From Hyphomicrobiaceae bacterium (GTDB taxonomy: Bacteria; Pseudomonadota; Alphaproteobacteria; Rhizobiales; Hyphomicrobiaceae), in assembly GCA_020638035.1 (NCBI GenBank), contig JACKJI010000010.1, forward strand, positions 15,021 to 79,020: 64,000 nucleotides of DNA. The letters run 5' to 3'. The notes beneath the pieces were generated by a model. It saw only the letters and a list, made by a program, of their open reading frames with translations. It searched no databases and had not been told where the DNA came from. Position numbers and translations under genes: made by a program. Numbering within the stretch: position 1 is the stretch's first letter; every line of letters starts with the position of its first letter. Shown one piece after another: positions 17,918 through 26,106 of this stretch.

Positions 17918-18631
17918 ATCCCACACGACACCCGCATCCTCGACACGCTCAATCGCATCGACGGATCGACGGTCGTCTTCGATCTCGATGGGACACTCGT
18001 CGACACGGCCCCTGATCTCGTCGCGGCGACCAATCACGTGCTGGGCCGCTTGTCGCTGCCGCCTCGGCCCGAGGCCACGCTCCGGCCATGGATCAGCTTT
18101 GGCGCGCGACGGATGATCGAGGAAGCGCTGGCGCAGTCGGGCGAGATGCGCGCGCCCCACGACGTCGATCGTTTCCTGGCAATGTTCCTTGACCATTACC
18201 AGGCGAACATCGCCCGCAACAGCCGCCCTTATCCGCATGTCGTGGACGAGATCGTGCGGCTACGCTCTGAAGGTGCGCGCGTGGCGGTGTGCACGAACAA
18301 GCGGGAGGCATTGGCGGTGAGGCTGATCGGGGCACTGGCGCTAACGGACTTGTTCGCGGCGATCATCGGTCGCGACACGCTGCCGGTCTCCAAACCCGAT
18401 CCCGGCCATCTCACCGGCACGATCGCCCGCGCCGGGGGCGACATCCGGCACGCGGTCATGATCGGTGATAGCGGCGTCGACGTTGCAACGGCGCGGGCGG
18501 CGCGGGTGCCGGTGGTCGGCGTCACATTCGGCTATTCGGACGTGCCGATGGCTGAGCTTGGCGCCGATGCCACGATCGACAGCTATGCCAATTTGTCAGG
18601 AGTAATCAGGCACCTGCTGATGCGTGAATGA
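17918..18631 (+). CDS. gph: Phosphoglycolate phosphatase, apparently with an ATC start
   Basis: A HAD hydrolase of about 237 residues. VVFDLDGTLVDTAPDLVAA is motif I, with the nucleophile and acid/base Asp; VAVCTNKRE is motif II; VSKPDPGHL holds the Lys and MIGDSGVDVATARAA the metal Asps. It removes 2-phosphoglycolate. The frame is open from 17822 but has no ATG, GTG or TTG before motif I; the first such codon (18038) would delete the active site. A good ribosome site (CCGGAGG, 17905-17911) is followed six bases later by ATC at 17918, giving a plausible start before PHDTRILDTL. I call that start, as either a rare ATC initiation or a base change. CTG codons at 17825 and 17855 are alternatives. 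Confidence 0.8.
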   Translation: MPHDTRILDTLNRIDGSTVVFDLDGTLVDTAPDLVAATNHVLGRLSLPPRPEATLRPWISFGARRMIEEALAQSGEMRAPHDVDRFLAMFLDHYQANIARNSRPYPHVVDEIVRLRSEGARVAVCTNKREALAVRLIGALALTDLFAAIIGRDTLPVSKPDPGHLTGTIARAGGDIRHAVMIGDSGVDVATARAARVPVVGVTFGYSDVPMAELGADATIDSYANLSGVIRHLLMRE

Positions 18632-18772
18632 TACAAATCTGCAACATAGACTGTTTCTGTCAGACGATTTCTGATGCGTCTCCCTTCGGTCCACGAGATG
18701 CCATAATCCGCCGTCAAACCGCTGGCATTCGCGGAACCCGTGCGAATGGACCAACAGAGGATACGAACTCAA

Positions 18773-19066
18773 ATGATCAAGCGTCTCATCCTGGCAGCCG
18801 CTATCGGCGCGGCCCTCACAGGCGCATCGCTCGCGCAGGACAAGCCTGCTGCTCAAGAGCCGGCTGCCGACCCGGCGGTGGAGGCCTGCCTGCAGAAGGC
18901 GTTCGAGCTGGCTCAGTCCGCCGAGGAGAAGAAGCTTTCGGACGCAGACCTCGACCAGCTCGAGCAGATGCTGAGCAAGATGGAAGGGCACTGCGACGCC
19001 AAGGAAACCGCAGATGCCGATAAGGTTGCCGGCGAGATCAAGGCGATGCTCGATTCCAAGAAGTAG
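18773..19066 (+). CDS. Small periplasmic helical protein
   Basis: A 97-residue exported protein. The signal peptide MIKRLILAAAIGAALTGASLA is followed by a Pro/Ala linker and an acidic helical domain with one pair of cysteines (EACLQKAF and EGHCDAKE). The pair may form a disulfide. No known family is recognised. Start at 18773 is favoured over 18740 because the signal peptide then begins the protein, with AGAGGA upstream. A strong terminator follows at 19222. Confidence 0.65.
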   Translation: MIKRLILAAAIGAALTGASLAQDKPAAQEPAADPAVEACLQKAFELAQSAEEKKLSDADLDQLEQMLSKMEGHCDAKETADADKVAGEIKAMLDSKK

Positions 19067-19221
19067 CCGGCGCCAGAGCGCGTTCGTGCTTCGTTGACTT
19101 GCGACCGCGCTCTGTCCATTCGTTCGGCGTATTTTTTTTCACGCTTGGCCTCGGTATCTTTCAACCCGATGTGCATGGCGTGAAACGGGCGGCGTCTCCC
19201 CGGCCTGACCCGATACGACAA

Positions 19222-19249
19222 GGGCGATCCTAACGGATCGCCCTTTTTT
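19222..19249 (+). terminator. Rho-independent terminator
   Basis: Perfect nine-base stem GGGCGATCC / GGATCGCCC with a TAAC loop, followed by six T. It reads on the plus strand, downstream of the small periplasmic protein. A separate inverted repeat (AGAGCGCG at 19075-19082, CGCGCTCT at 19106-19113) lies between gene and terminator. Confidence 0.85.
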
Positions 19250-19304
19250 CTTTATTGCCCATATTAGCGCGACAAGCCAAAGCGGCGGTTGAACGAGTTC
19301 GGGC

Positions 19305-19745
19305 TCAGGCGCAGCCAGCGAATCCGTCAGCCGCCATTTTCTCCTCGTACTTTGCACCGACGTCGGCGCCCGAGATCAGCGTCGCCTTGGCCGTCGCCCA
19401 GTCCTCCGGCTTCAGGATGATCATCCAGCCCGCGTCATAAGGATCCTCGTTGGCGAGCTTTGGGTTGGCAACGAGCGCATCGTTGACGGCAATGACTTCG
19501 CCACCAGCCGCCGATTTCGCGGGCCCCACCCACTTGCCGCTCTCCACGGTTGCGCAGGACTTGCCCGCCGGCACCGCCTTGCCGACCTTCTTTGGCGTGA
19601 ACGCGAGCAACTGACCAGCCATTGCAGTCGCCACTGCAGTCATGCCGATCTTGATCGTTCCGTCGCCTATTTCCCTAAACCAGATGTTGTTGGCGACGTC
19701 GTAGAGCAGATCGTCGGGGAGGTTGCATCCGCGTACTGTCGGCAT
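19305..19745 (-). CDS. lbpA: Lipoate-binding protein of the sulfur-oxidation (sHdr) pathway
   Basis: A 146-residue GcvH-like protein. The lipoyl domain holds the modification lysine K71 in ATVESGKWVGP, where glycine-cleavage H proteins have ESVKA. That replacement, ESGKW, is what marks LbpA proteins of sulfur oxidisers. Its lipoyl arm is thought to carry sulfur-bound intermediates to the sHdr complex. No glycine-cleavage genes (gcvT, gcvP) are nearby. Instead the lipoate assembly genes lie directly upstream on the same strand. This is the last gene of the minus-strand sulfur island, 72 bases after dsrE. GGAGAGACAGG upstream supports the start. Confidence 0.88.
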   Translation of the reverse strand: MPTVRGCNLPDDLLYDVANNIWFREIGDGTIKIGMTAVATAMAGQLLAFTPKKVGKAVPAGKSCATVESGKWVGPAKSAAGGEVIAVNDALVANPKLANEDPYDAGWMIILKPEDWATAKATLISGADVGAKYEEKMAADGFAGCA

Positions 19746-19817
19746 CGTTCCTGTCTCTCCAGATTGGGGAGCCGATGGCGGCTCCTGCTCTTTCGGTTCT
19801 CGATAATGGGCCTCACC

Positions 19818-20198
19818 TCAGTAGGTGAGCACGCGAACCTCGTCGTCCTCCATGATGCGCTCGATCAAGTGCGCACCGCCAACGATGCCCTCGCACTCGG
19901 GAATGAGGTCGTCCTTGGTCATATCGAAGAGGTCGAGATTGGGCGAGCAGCAGTAGAACTTCGCCCCTGCCTCGTGCGCCTCCTTGATGAAATCGTAGAC
20001 GCTCTTGGGGCTGCCGGGCTTGACGTGCAGCTTCTCGGCGACGCCCTTCTTCATGAGCTGGCCAGAGGTTGCAGTGCAAATCACCTCGACCTCGTACTCC
20101 ATGGCGGCAGCCACCGAGGCCTGGAAGATGGGGGCGCCCAGTTCCTCGCCATTACGTGGGTCGGTGTTGGCCATGACGATGACAAGCTTGCTAGCCAT
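19818..20198 (-). CDS. DsrE-family sulfur carrier protein
   Basis: A 126-residue DsrE/F-fold protein. MASKLVIVMANTDPRNGEELGAP opens the fold, followed by VEVICTATSGQLMKKGVAEKL and KFYCCSPNLDLFDMTKDDL. The Cys residues in ICTATSG and YCCSPN are candidates for sulfane-sulfur carriage. Proteins of this family pass persulfide sulfur between TusA, rhodanese and the sHdr or Dsr enzymes. The start at 20198 has AAGAGGAA upstream and is preferred to the longer frame. It sits between the lipoate ligase and lbpA. Confidence 0.85.
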   Translation of the reverse strand: MASKLVIVMANTDPRNGEELGAPIFQASVAAAMEYEVEVICTATSGQLMKKGVAEKLHVKPGSPKSVYDFIKEAHEAGAKFYCCSPNLDLFDMTKDDLIPECEGIVGGAHLIERIMEDDEVRVLTY

Positions 20199-20438
20199 GA
20201 AGGTTCCTCTTGTTCTGCAAACGGTATTTCCGGCGCTCTTCAGGCCATTGGTGCGCGACAGCCCCGTCTCGGGCAATGATCGAGTTTAGCCTCGAGCGAA
20301 TTTGCGAGAAAGAAACATAACTGCCCGGTTGGCGGGTTGCGCCAGCTCAAACGGCCGCACCAGCTTGGGGGCGGCACTTGGAGGCGTCAGGAGCGCGGCA
20401 TCGGCCGGCCGGTTTCCTGCGCCGCCAAAGGCCAATCG

Positions 20439-21506
20439 TCATACGCGGGCCAGTGCCATCTCGAGCGCACTACGAAAGTCCGCAGGCGAGATGGAGAACA
20501 AGTCCGTGTGCGCCGAGGCGAAGAAATCCTCAACGGCCGCCCCTGCCAGATCCGCTTCGCGACCCCGCAACGCGGCTTCAAGATCGAGCACCAGGCGCGG
20601 CGGCGTCAGGAAGAAATCGCCGGTGAAGAGGATGTCTCGGATACGGCGGCTATCGCCAGCGCCGTCGATGCGGACGAACGCCGTCACCGTACCGCCAGGG
20701 CCGGTTGTACTGCCTTCTCCGTGGGCGTCGTCCGCTGGCGCATCGATGTCATAGACGAAGGCGTCGGTGCCGATCTCGGTGTCGAGCAGCATTTGGGCGC
20801 GCTGCTCCTCGGCCTGAGAAGGCTCGCCGGCGACAAGTTGCAGATCAAGCCCTTGCGCCAGCCCCTCGGCGATCGCCCGGTGCAGATCGCCAAGTTCTGG
20901 CACACCGCCCAGCAGGGCACTCAGCGTCGTGATGCGCGCCTCCGGACGGTCGATATCGTGGCGCTCGATCTTGGCACGCGGGACGTTGAGATAGGACATG
21001 ACGGCAGCCGGATCGGCGTCGATCAAGAGCGTGCCCTGGAAGAAGAGCGTATCACCGTCGAAGAAGCCGCCCGTTCCTGAAAGTTTGCGCCCTGCAACCT
21101 CGATGTCGTTGCGCGGACGAAAGCGCGCATCGATGCCGAAGGCACGCGACAGCCCTGCTGCCGCGCTCTCGCAGATCGTCCGCGTATAATCGGCGAGCGA
21201 GGGCATCAGCAATCGCTTGCGCGACAGCACCAGCTCCCAGCCGAGCATGCCCTCGTCGAAGTAGATGGCCCCGCCGCCGGTGATGCGCCGACCGATGGCG
21301 ACGCCGTCGGCATGGCAACGCTCCAGCTTGAGTTCGCGGCTCGCCGCCTGATGGCGGCCGACCAGAGCCGTGGGTCTGAACTGCAGGAAGCGTAGCGTAT
21401 CGGGAATGGTGCCTTCACTATGCAGCTCGATCAGCGCGGCATCGTAAGCGATGTTGGCACGGCCGTCGCGCAGCCCCGTGTCGATGACGCGGAACTCAAG
21501 CGACAT
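20439..21506 (-). CDS. sHdr-type lipoate-protein ligase, sLpl(AB)-like
   Basis: A 355-residue two-domain lipoate ligase. The LplA-type catalytic domain has FRPTALVGRHQ, the lipoyl-AMP loop IGRRITGGGAIYFDEGMLGW and RNDIEVAGRKLSGTGGFF with the active-site Lys. The C-terminal ~120 residues form the accessory LplB-like domain (GGTVTAFVRIDGAG, ILFTGDFFLTPPRLVLDLE). It attaches lipoate or octanoate to LbpA in an ATP-dependent reaction. In sulfur oxidisers this ligase is specific for LbpA and works with LipS1/LipS2. The start ATG (21506) follows the DM13 stop by two bases, so they are coupled. A gap of about 240 bases separates it from dsrE. Confidence 0.87.
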   Translation of the reverse strand: MSLEFRVIDTGLRDGRANIAYDAALIELHSEGTIPDTLRFLQFRPTALVGRHQAASRELKLERCHADGVAIGRRITGGGAIYFDEGMLGWELVLSRKRLLMPSLADYTRTICESAAAGLSRAFGIDARFRPRNDIEVAGRKLSGTGGFFDGDTLFFQGTLLIDADPAAVMSYLNVPRAKIERHDIDRPEARITTLSALLGGVPELGDLHRAIAEGLAQGLDLQLVAGEPSQAEEQRAQMLLDTEIGTDAFVYDIDAPADDAHGEGSTTGPGGTVTAFVRIDGAGDSRRIRDILFTGDFFLTPPRLVLDLEAALRGREADLAGAAVEDFFASAHTDLFSISPADFRSALEMALARV

Positions 21507-21508
21507 GC

Positions 21509-22000
21509 TCAGGCCCCAGCGTGTTTCAGGTCGGCCGGCGAGATCAGCACCGAGAAATGCTCGCACCAGATGACGACTGAACCGAACGACTTGATGTCGA
21601 GCCCGACGGGGAGCGGATAGCGCTGGCTACCCTTGAACGCGCGCAACTGGCCGAGATCGACGAACATCTGGCCCGTCACGTCCGCTTCACTGCGCACCTG
21701 CGCCTTGGGAACGAGGTAGACGTGGAACTTCGGCCCGGGGCCGACCTCGAAATCGTCTTTCAGGAATACGCTGCCCTCGCGCACCTCGACGCTACCCTTG
21801 CCGTAGTGCAGCGGATCTGAGGGATTGGCGTGGATGAACGTACCGTTGGCCACCACGGCGGCGGATTTTTCCGTATCCGACAGGACGTCGGCGGCGGGCG
21901 GTGGCGGGAAGACGAAAGGAAACGCGAAGAAGCCGACCGCTACGCCAAACGCGGTGCCGAGAATCCCGCCAATCAAAAATGAAATGATGTTGCCCTTCAT
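21509..22000 (-). CDS. DM13-domain membrane-anchored protein
   Basis: 163 residues: an N-terminal membrane anchor (IISFLIGGILGTAFGVAVGFFAFPFVF), then a DM13 domain with FIHANPSDPLHYGKGSV, LKDDFEVGPGPKFHVYLVPK and a final VVIWCEHFSVLISPADL carrying the single conserved Cys. DM13 domains are proposed redox or electron-transfer modules, facing the periplasm here. It is embedded between lipS1 and the lipoate ligase, which suggests a part in the redox side of the sulfur pathway, but no function is established. An open frame continues upstream in the same phase to 22831. That extension overlaps lipS1 and lacks similarity, so it is excluded. Confidence 0.82.
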   Translation of the reverse strand: MKGNIISFLIGGILGTAFGVAVGFFAFPFVFPPPPAADVLSDTEKSAAVVANGTFIHANPSDPLHYGKGSVEVREGSVFLKDDFEVGPGPKFHVYLVPKAQVRSEADVTGQMFVDLGQLRAFKGSQRYPLPVGLDIKSFGSVVIWCEHFSVLISPADLKHAGA

Positions 22001-22050
22001 CGTCTGCCTCTTGTTTGCAAGTCTTTTGGTCCGCCTAACGCGGATTGAGG

Positions 22051-23376
22051 TCAAACTATGCGGGGTGCAAGCGGTTTCGTCCAGTTGGCAGAGTCGAGAT
22101 CGTCGCCCGCCTCGTAGCACTCGCCCGGCCTTTCGCGCTCGAGCTGCTGGCGGACCTTGCGGATGTCGACGTCCTGTAGCGGGAAAGGATAGCTCGCGAC
22201 GTTCGATGGCGGGCTGTCGCCATAGGGACGATCGCAGGCGGAGACGTCGGCTGCCTCCTTGCCGGGGCATCCCGAGGTACGGAACGCGGTGCCCTTGTCG
22301 ATGATGTCGTCGAGCGCGGCATCGGGAATGCCGAAACTTATGACTCGCCCCTGGTCGTCGAAGCGCATGTGCTCGACGCGCACTTGCGCGTAGTCGATCA
22401 GATAGCGCGCGAGCTGCACGCGGCGCCATTGGTCTCGCGGGGTCGCGGGCAGATGATCCATCAGCGAGCCCTTCTCGGGGAAGAAGCAGAACATGTGGCT
22501 GTGACCGCCCATGTCGACGAGGCGCTGGATGAGCCGCAGCACCTCCTCCTCCGTTTCGCCCATGCCGACGATGATGTGGGCGCCGAACCGCTCCTTGCCG
22601 AAGATGTCGCGCGCGTGTTCCAGCACCTCCCAATACTTGCTCCAGGAGTGCGGACTGTCGACGCCCTTGCCGCGCGTGCGATCGAAGATCTCCGGCGTTG
22701 CGGCATCGAGTGCCACGGTGAAGATGTCGGCGCCGAGATCCTTCAGCAGCGCCACGTCCGCGCGGTCCATCGTCGTCGGGTTGGAGAGGATCGACACCGG
22801 CAGGCTTGCCGGATCGATGCGCGCGGTCCACGCCTTCAACACGCTCACCGTGTCCTCATCGGAACGCGGGTGCGTAATCATCGAGATGCACATGCGATGG
22901 AACGGTGTCTTGTCACCGTCACGCGCAATGATGTCGACGACCTCGGCCATCGGTACGGCCGGCCAGTCGACGCGGATGAAGTTGCGGTCGGCATAATCGC
23001 GATCCGCTTCGCGATGGCGGGCGAGACCACAGTAGGCGCAATTGGCGCGGCAGCCCTCCGGATAGGTGAGCAGCAGATTGAGACAGCGCGTGCACGAGCA
23101 GCGGTGCATCGTGCCCGGCATGACACCCAGCGTGATCGCCGCGGCGGTCGACATCTGCACGTACTCAGGCGAGCGCATATGCGGCGCCAGCCGGTTGTTG
23201 TTTGGCAGATAGACGCCTTCGGGCGGCACGTTGTGGGTCTTGACGCGTGCACCGTTGCGCGCATCTGCCGGTATCGCGCCTGGCGTGCGCGGCTGCATGG
23301 CAGAAAAGGCATTGAAGTCATTCCCGCCTGCGCCCTCGCGCGAGGGCAGCGCGCTCTCGCGCTTGATGCAGCTCAT
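22051..23376 (-). CDS. lipS1: Radical SAM lipoate synthase subunit LipS1-like
   Basis: A 441-residue radical SAM enzyme. The SAM cluster motif CRANCAYC (CX3CX2C) lies in YPEGCRANCAYCGLARH, preceded by a second cysteine pair in CSCTRCLN. Further signatures are RMCISMITHPRSDEDT, SILSNPTTMD, DIFTVALDAATPEIFD and VGMGETEEEVL. The C-terminal ~100 residues include SGCPGKEAADVSACDRPYGD, with further cysteines for an auxiliary cluster. LipS1 and LipS2 together insert the two sulfurs into octanoyl chains on the acceptor protein, replacing LipA. AAGGAG upstream of 23376 supports the start. The gene begins 21 bases after lipT. Confidence 0.87.
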   Translation of the reverse strand: MSCIKRESALPSREGAGGNDFNAFSAMQPRTPGAIPADARNGARVKTHNVPPEGVYLPNNNRLAPHMRSPEYVQMSTAAAITLGVMPGTMHRCSCTRCLNLLLTYPEGCRANCAYCGLARHREADRDYADRNFIRVDWPAVPMAEVVDIIARDGDKTPFHRMCISMITHPRSDEDTVSVLKAWTARIDPASLPVSILSNPTTMDRADVALLKDLGADIFTVALDAATPEIFDRTRGKGVDSPHSWSKYWEVLEHARDIFGKERFGAHIIVGMGETEEEVLRLIQRLVDMGGHSHMFCFFPEKGSLMDHLPATPRDQWRRVQLARYLIDYAQVRVEHMRFDDQGRVISFGIPDAALDDIIDKGTAFRTSGCPGKEAADVSACDRPYGDSPPSNVASYPFPLQDVDIRKVRQQLERERPGECYEAGDDLDSANWTKPLAPRIV

Positions 23377-23397
23377 GTCAGCGGTGCTCCTTCATGT

Positions 23398-24537
23398 TCA
23401 CGCTGCCCAGTAGTCCGGGAAGGCAATCCAGCCTTTCATCAGATCCGACGGTGTGGGCGTGCGGTCGCTTACATAGAGTGACAGAAGTTCGCGCCGCCGC
23501 TCCAGCGCGCGTGCGAGCGAACCGCCGAACACGGCCTCGATCTCTTCCGCGTAATCGACCGTCGCATCCCTGTCACCTGCAAGGTGGGCCGCCGCCGCTT
23601 CGCCTGCAAGGCGGCCTGAGATCACCGCCGAGGCGATCCCAGCACCCGTGACGGGATTGGTCAGGCCCGCCGCATCGCCTGCGAGCAGCACCGTTGCGGG
23701 GCCCAGCGTCGAAACAAGCCGCCGCATGCCGCCGACGGGAATCGCACCGCCGGTCACGCTGAGTATGTCTCCACCGACGCGGCCTTGCCTGACGAGATCG
23801 GAATGAAGCGCATCGAGCAGCGGCTTCAAGCGGTGCCGCCAGGTTGGCGCGAGGCCGAGGCCCAGGTTGGCGACATCGCCTTTGGGAAAGAGCCAAGCAT
23901 AGCCGCCCGGCATGGCGGCGGAGAGAAAGATATCTGTCGCCGCAAACGGTTTCAGCAACGGCACCGTGATCTGCCGCGTCTCGGCGATCTCGGTGTTCTC
24001 AGCCCCGACCGCCTTGCCGATGACGGAACGCGGACCGTCGGCGCCGATGATGATGCGCGCGCCAATCCACGTGCCGTCGGTGAGATGCGCGACACCACCG
24101 CCGTCGATACCACGCAGACCGACGCCGAAGCGACACTGAACCCCGGCTGTTGCAGCAGCAGCGACGAGGCCCGCGTCAAAGGACGCTCGGTCGATCATGA
24201 CGCCGGGAAAATGCGGCTGGTCGTGTGTATCTGCCTGCTCGATATACGTGGTCATCGACGTGACGTCCTGGCGGCGCGCCTCTGCGAGGTCGGCGATCTC
24301 CATGCCGACAAGACGCGGCACGAACTCGGCACACTGCACGGGGCGTCCGGCTTCGACCTTGCGATCGACGGCCCACACGCGCGCCCCGCCCCGCGCCGCA
24401 GCCGCGGCCGCGCTTGCGCCTGCCGGACCCAGACCGACGACCAGCACGTCGCAGACCTGCGCGTCGTCCGTCCTATCCACCTCTTCCGATGATCTCGCCT
24501 GCGCGCGCGCCATCGCCCTGCCCGCCTCACTTGTCAC
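23398..24537 (-). CDS. lipT: FAD-dependent reductase LipT-like (geranylgeranyl reductase family)
   Basis: A 379-residue flavoprotein. The FAD-binding turn DVLVVGLGPAGASAAAAAARGG is followed by CAEFVPRL, the GADGPRSVIGKAVG motif and TVLLAGDAAGLTNPVTGAGI, the second FAD site typical of the geranylgeranyl reductase group. In lipoate loci of sulfur oxidisers this reductase (LipT) is thought to give electrons to the radical SAM enzymes LipS1/LipS2. The start overlaps the end of the upstream small gene by 11 bases, indicating translational coupling. Product and partner assignment rest on gene neighbourhood plus family. Confidence 0.85.
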   Translation of the reverse strand: MTSEAGRAMARAQARSSEEVDRTDDAQVCDVLVVGLGPAGASAAAAAARGGARVWAVDRKVEAGRPVQCAEFVPRLVGMEIADLAEARRQDVTSMTTYIEQADTHDQPHFPGVMIDRASFDAGLVAAAATAGVQCRFGVGLRGIDGGGVAHLTDGTWIGARIIIGADGPRSVIGKAVGAENTEIAETRQITVPLLKPFAATDIFLSAAMPGGYAWLFPKGDVANLGLGLAPTWRHRLKPLLDALHSDLVRQGRVGGDILSVTGGAIPVGGMRRLVSTLGPATVLLAGDAAGLTNPVTGAGIASAVISGRLAGEAAAAHLAGDRDATVDYAEEIEAVFGGSLARALERRRELLSLYVSDRTPTPSDLMKGWIAFPDYWAA

Positions 24538-24898
24538 GCAATAGGCCCGGCACGCTGGTGCCGTTCATGCCGTAAGCGCCGCGCATCTCCAGACAGAACG
24601 AGCGCAACCGCTCGTTGGCGACAGCCTCGGCGGCGCGCTCATCGGCTTCCGTGACGCCCGCCTTGAAGGCGGCGGTAGGCTTCAGCGGATCGACGCCCTT
24701 TTTCGCCATCAGGTCCGCGCGCACTGCCTCGTCGAGCACGAGACCGGAGCAGACGCTCTTAGCCATCTCGGTCTCGCCGTAGACGATACCCATGCCGGTC
24801 TCAGCCGCTTCGTCAGCGCATGCCGATGTGGTGGCAAGGCCAACTGCGCACGCAAGCAGCGCAGCGATGCAGTAGGCACGTGGGATCACGCCGCGCAT
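24527..24898 (-). CDS. Small periplasmic protein embedded in the lipoate operon
   Basis: 123 residues with a signal peptide (IAALLACAVGLATTSACA) and a helical mature part. The mature part has two conserved-looking cysteines (KSVCSGLVLD and LRSFCLEMRG) and ends in GTSVPGLLRDK. I do not recognise the family. It overlaps lipS2 by 13 bases at its start and lipT by 11 at its end, so it is an integral part of the operon, although the neighbours are cytoplasmic enzymes. A thiol or redox role in the periplasm is possible but speculative. Confidence 0.75.
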   Translation of the reverse strand: MRGVIPRAYCIAALLACAVGLATTSACADEAAETGMGIVYGETEMAKSVCSGLVLDEAVRADLMAKKGVDPLKPTAAFKAGVTEADERAAEAVANERLRSFCLEMRGAYGMNGTSVPGLLRDK

Positions 24899-25971
24899 GA
24901 AGCACCTCCGGTGACCGACGCAAGACCGGCACGGATCGAGCAGCAGGCATGCTGCTGTGTAAAGGGGCGGCCGATCGCCTCAGCCACGGCTGCCGCACCA
25001 TCAGCGGGATAAGCGATACCATCGAGGCCTGCCATCACGGCGTAGGCGTCAACGACGCGCTTGTGCATGCCGGCAGGCCGAGCGCAGCCGAGGTTCACCG
25101 GACGATCGGGCAGACGGGCGCGCGCCTCGCGCAGGATGGTGCCGACCTCGGTGGTGGTTGGCGTCACGAACGTACCCTCGCGGGCATAGAACGGCATGAT
25201 CACCACAAGCACGAGAGAATGGATGGCATGGCGGGCGCAGATGTCGAGCGCGCGCGCTTCGCCGAGCAGGCGACCGTAGTGCAGCCCGATGACGATATGC
25301 GGCACCACCTCCATGCGGGTCGTGCACAGTGCCGCGAGCGTCGCCTCGAAGTCCTCCACCGGGCGATCGAGATGATAGACGTCGCGGATTGTTTCATCGG
25401 CGCCGATCACGTCCATCATCACCGTATCGACACCGGCGCCTTCCATCCGTCGCGCCCGAGGCTCGTCCAGCAGTGCGGAGTGGATGGCGATCTTCAGATG
25501 AGGAAAGTCGCGTTTCAGATTTTCGATGACCCGATAGTACTTCTCGTACTTGATCTCGTTGCGCCGGTTGGAGCCACCCGACAGCAGGAAGCCCTGAAGG
25601 TTTTGCAGCAGCACGAGATCGCGCACCTTCGCATCGAGCATTTCCGGCGTCGTCGCCTGGATCATCGGCTCCAATATCCGGCCGCGGCAGTGGTCGCAGT
25701 CGAGCGCACAGGCGCTACCCGTCACGGAGAACGCCGGGAACGCATTGCGCGAACAGCCTTTCAGCTCGCTCGTCTCGTACTCGCGGAAGGTGGGGGTGGA
25801 AAAGCGGATCTCGCGAAGGGGCCGCGAGAGCGCGTCGCGTTCGAGTGACGCGACCAGTGCGGCGTCGAATTCGGCATCCTCCAAGGCTTCGATGGCCGCG
25901 AGGCGCTCGCGCCACGGGAGAGCCATGCGGGCCATGTCTCCACTGCCCATGTCCTGCACTTTCAGATCCAT
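24886..25971 (-). CDS. lipS2: Radical SAM lipoate synthase subunit LipS2-like
   Basis: About 361 residues. The radical SAM motif CALDCDHC sits in TGSACALDCDHCRGRIL, preceded by FPAFSVTG. Then come LSGGSNRRNEI, DVIGADETIRDVYHLDR and VPHIVIGLHYG. It acts with LipS1 in sulfur insertion for lipoate assembly on LbpA. The C-terminal half includes NLGCARPAGMHKR and a final CCSIRAG. I chose the ATG at 25971, which has GAGGCGGA upstream; ATGs at 26052 and 26082 are in frame and would add 27 or 37 unconserved residues. The gene follows the Hdr-like gene on the same strand. Confidence 0.85.
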   Translation of the reverse strand: MDLKVQDMGSGDMARMALPWRERLAAIEALEDAEFDAALVASLERDALSRPLREIRFSTPTFREYETSELKGCSRNAFPAFSVTGSACALDCDHCRGRILEPMIQATTPEMLDAKVRDLVLLQNLQGFLLSGGSNRRNEIKYEKYYRVIENLKRDFPHLKIAIHSALLDEPRARRMEGAGVDTVMMDVIGADETIRDVYHLDRPVEDFEATLAALCTTRMEVVPHIVIGLHYGRLLGEARALDICARHAIHSLVLVVIMPFYAREGTFVTPTTTEVGTILREARARLPDRPVNLGCARPAGMHKRVVDAYAVMAGLDGIAYPADGAAAVAEAIGRPFTQQHACCSIRAGLASVTGGASCAA

Positions 25972-26106
25972 TGGGAATTCCGCCTCACGCAGCTGCCGCG
26001 ATGGTGTCGGCGCACGCCCGCGCACCGTCGCAAGTCGAATGCGGCAGCTCATATGGCTGCCCTGGCGAGACACCAACGGCATGGTCGACCATCGGGGGGC
26101 GCCGCC

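Noticed and set aside
19075..19113. Second intrinsic terminator after the small periplasmic gene
   Set aside because: AGAGCGCG and CGCGCTCT can pair, but the loop is 23 bases and no T-run follows directly. The T-run at 19132-19139 is too far away.
19305..19745. Glycine-cleavage H protein
   Set aside because: The fold is GcvH-like but the lipoyl site is ESGKW and there are no gcvT/gcvP genes. The sulfur and lipoate neighbours favour LbpA.
21509..22831. A single 440-residue protein fused to DM13
   Set aside because: Only the last 163 residues match DM13 and they start with their own ATG at a membrane anchor. The upstream part overlaps lipS1 in another phase and is Arg/Ala-rich noise.
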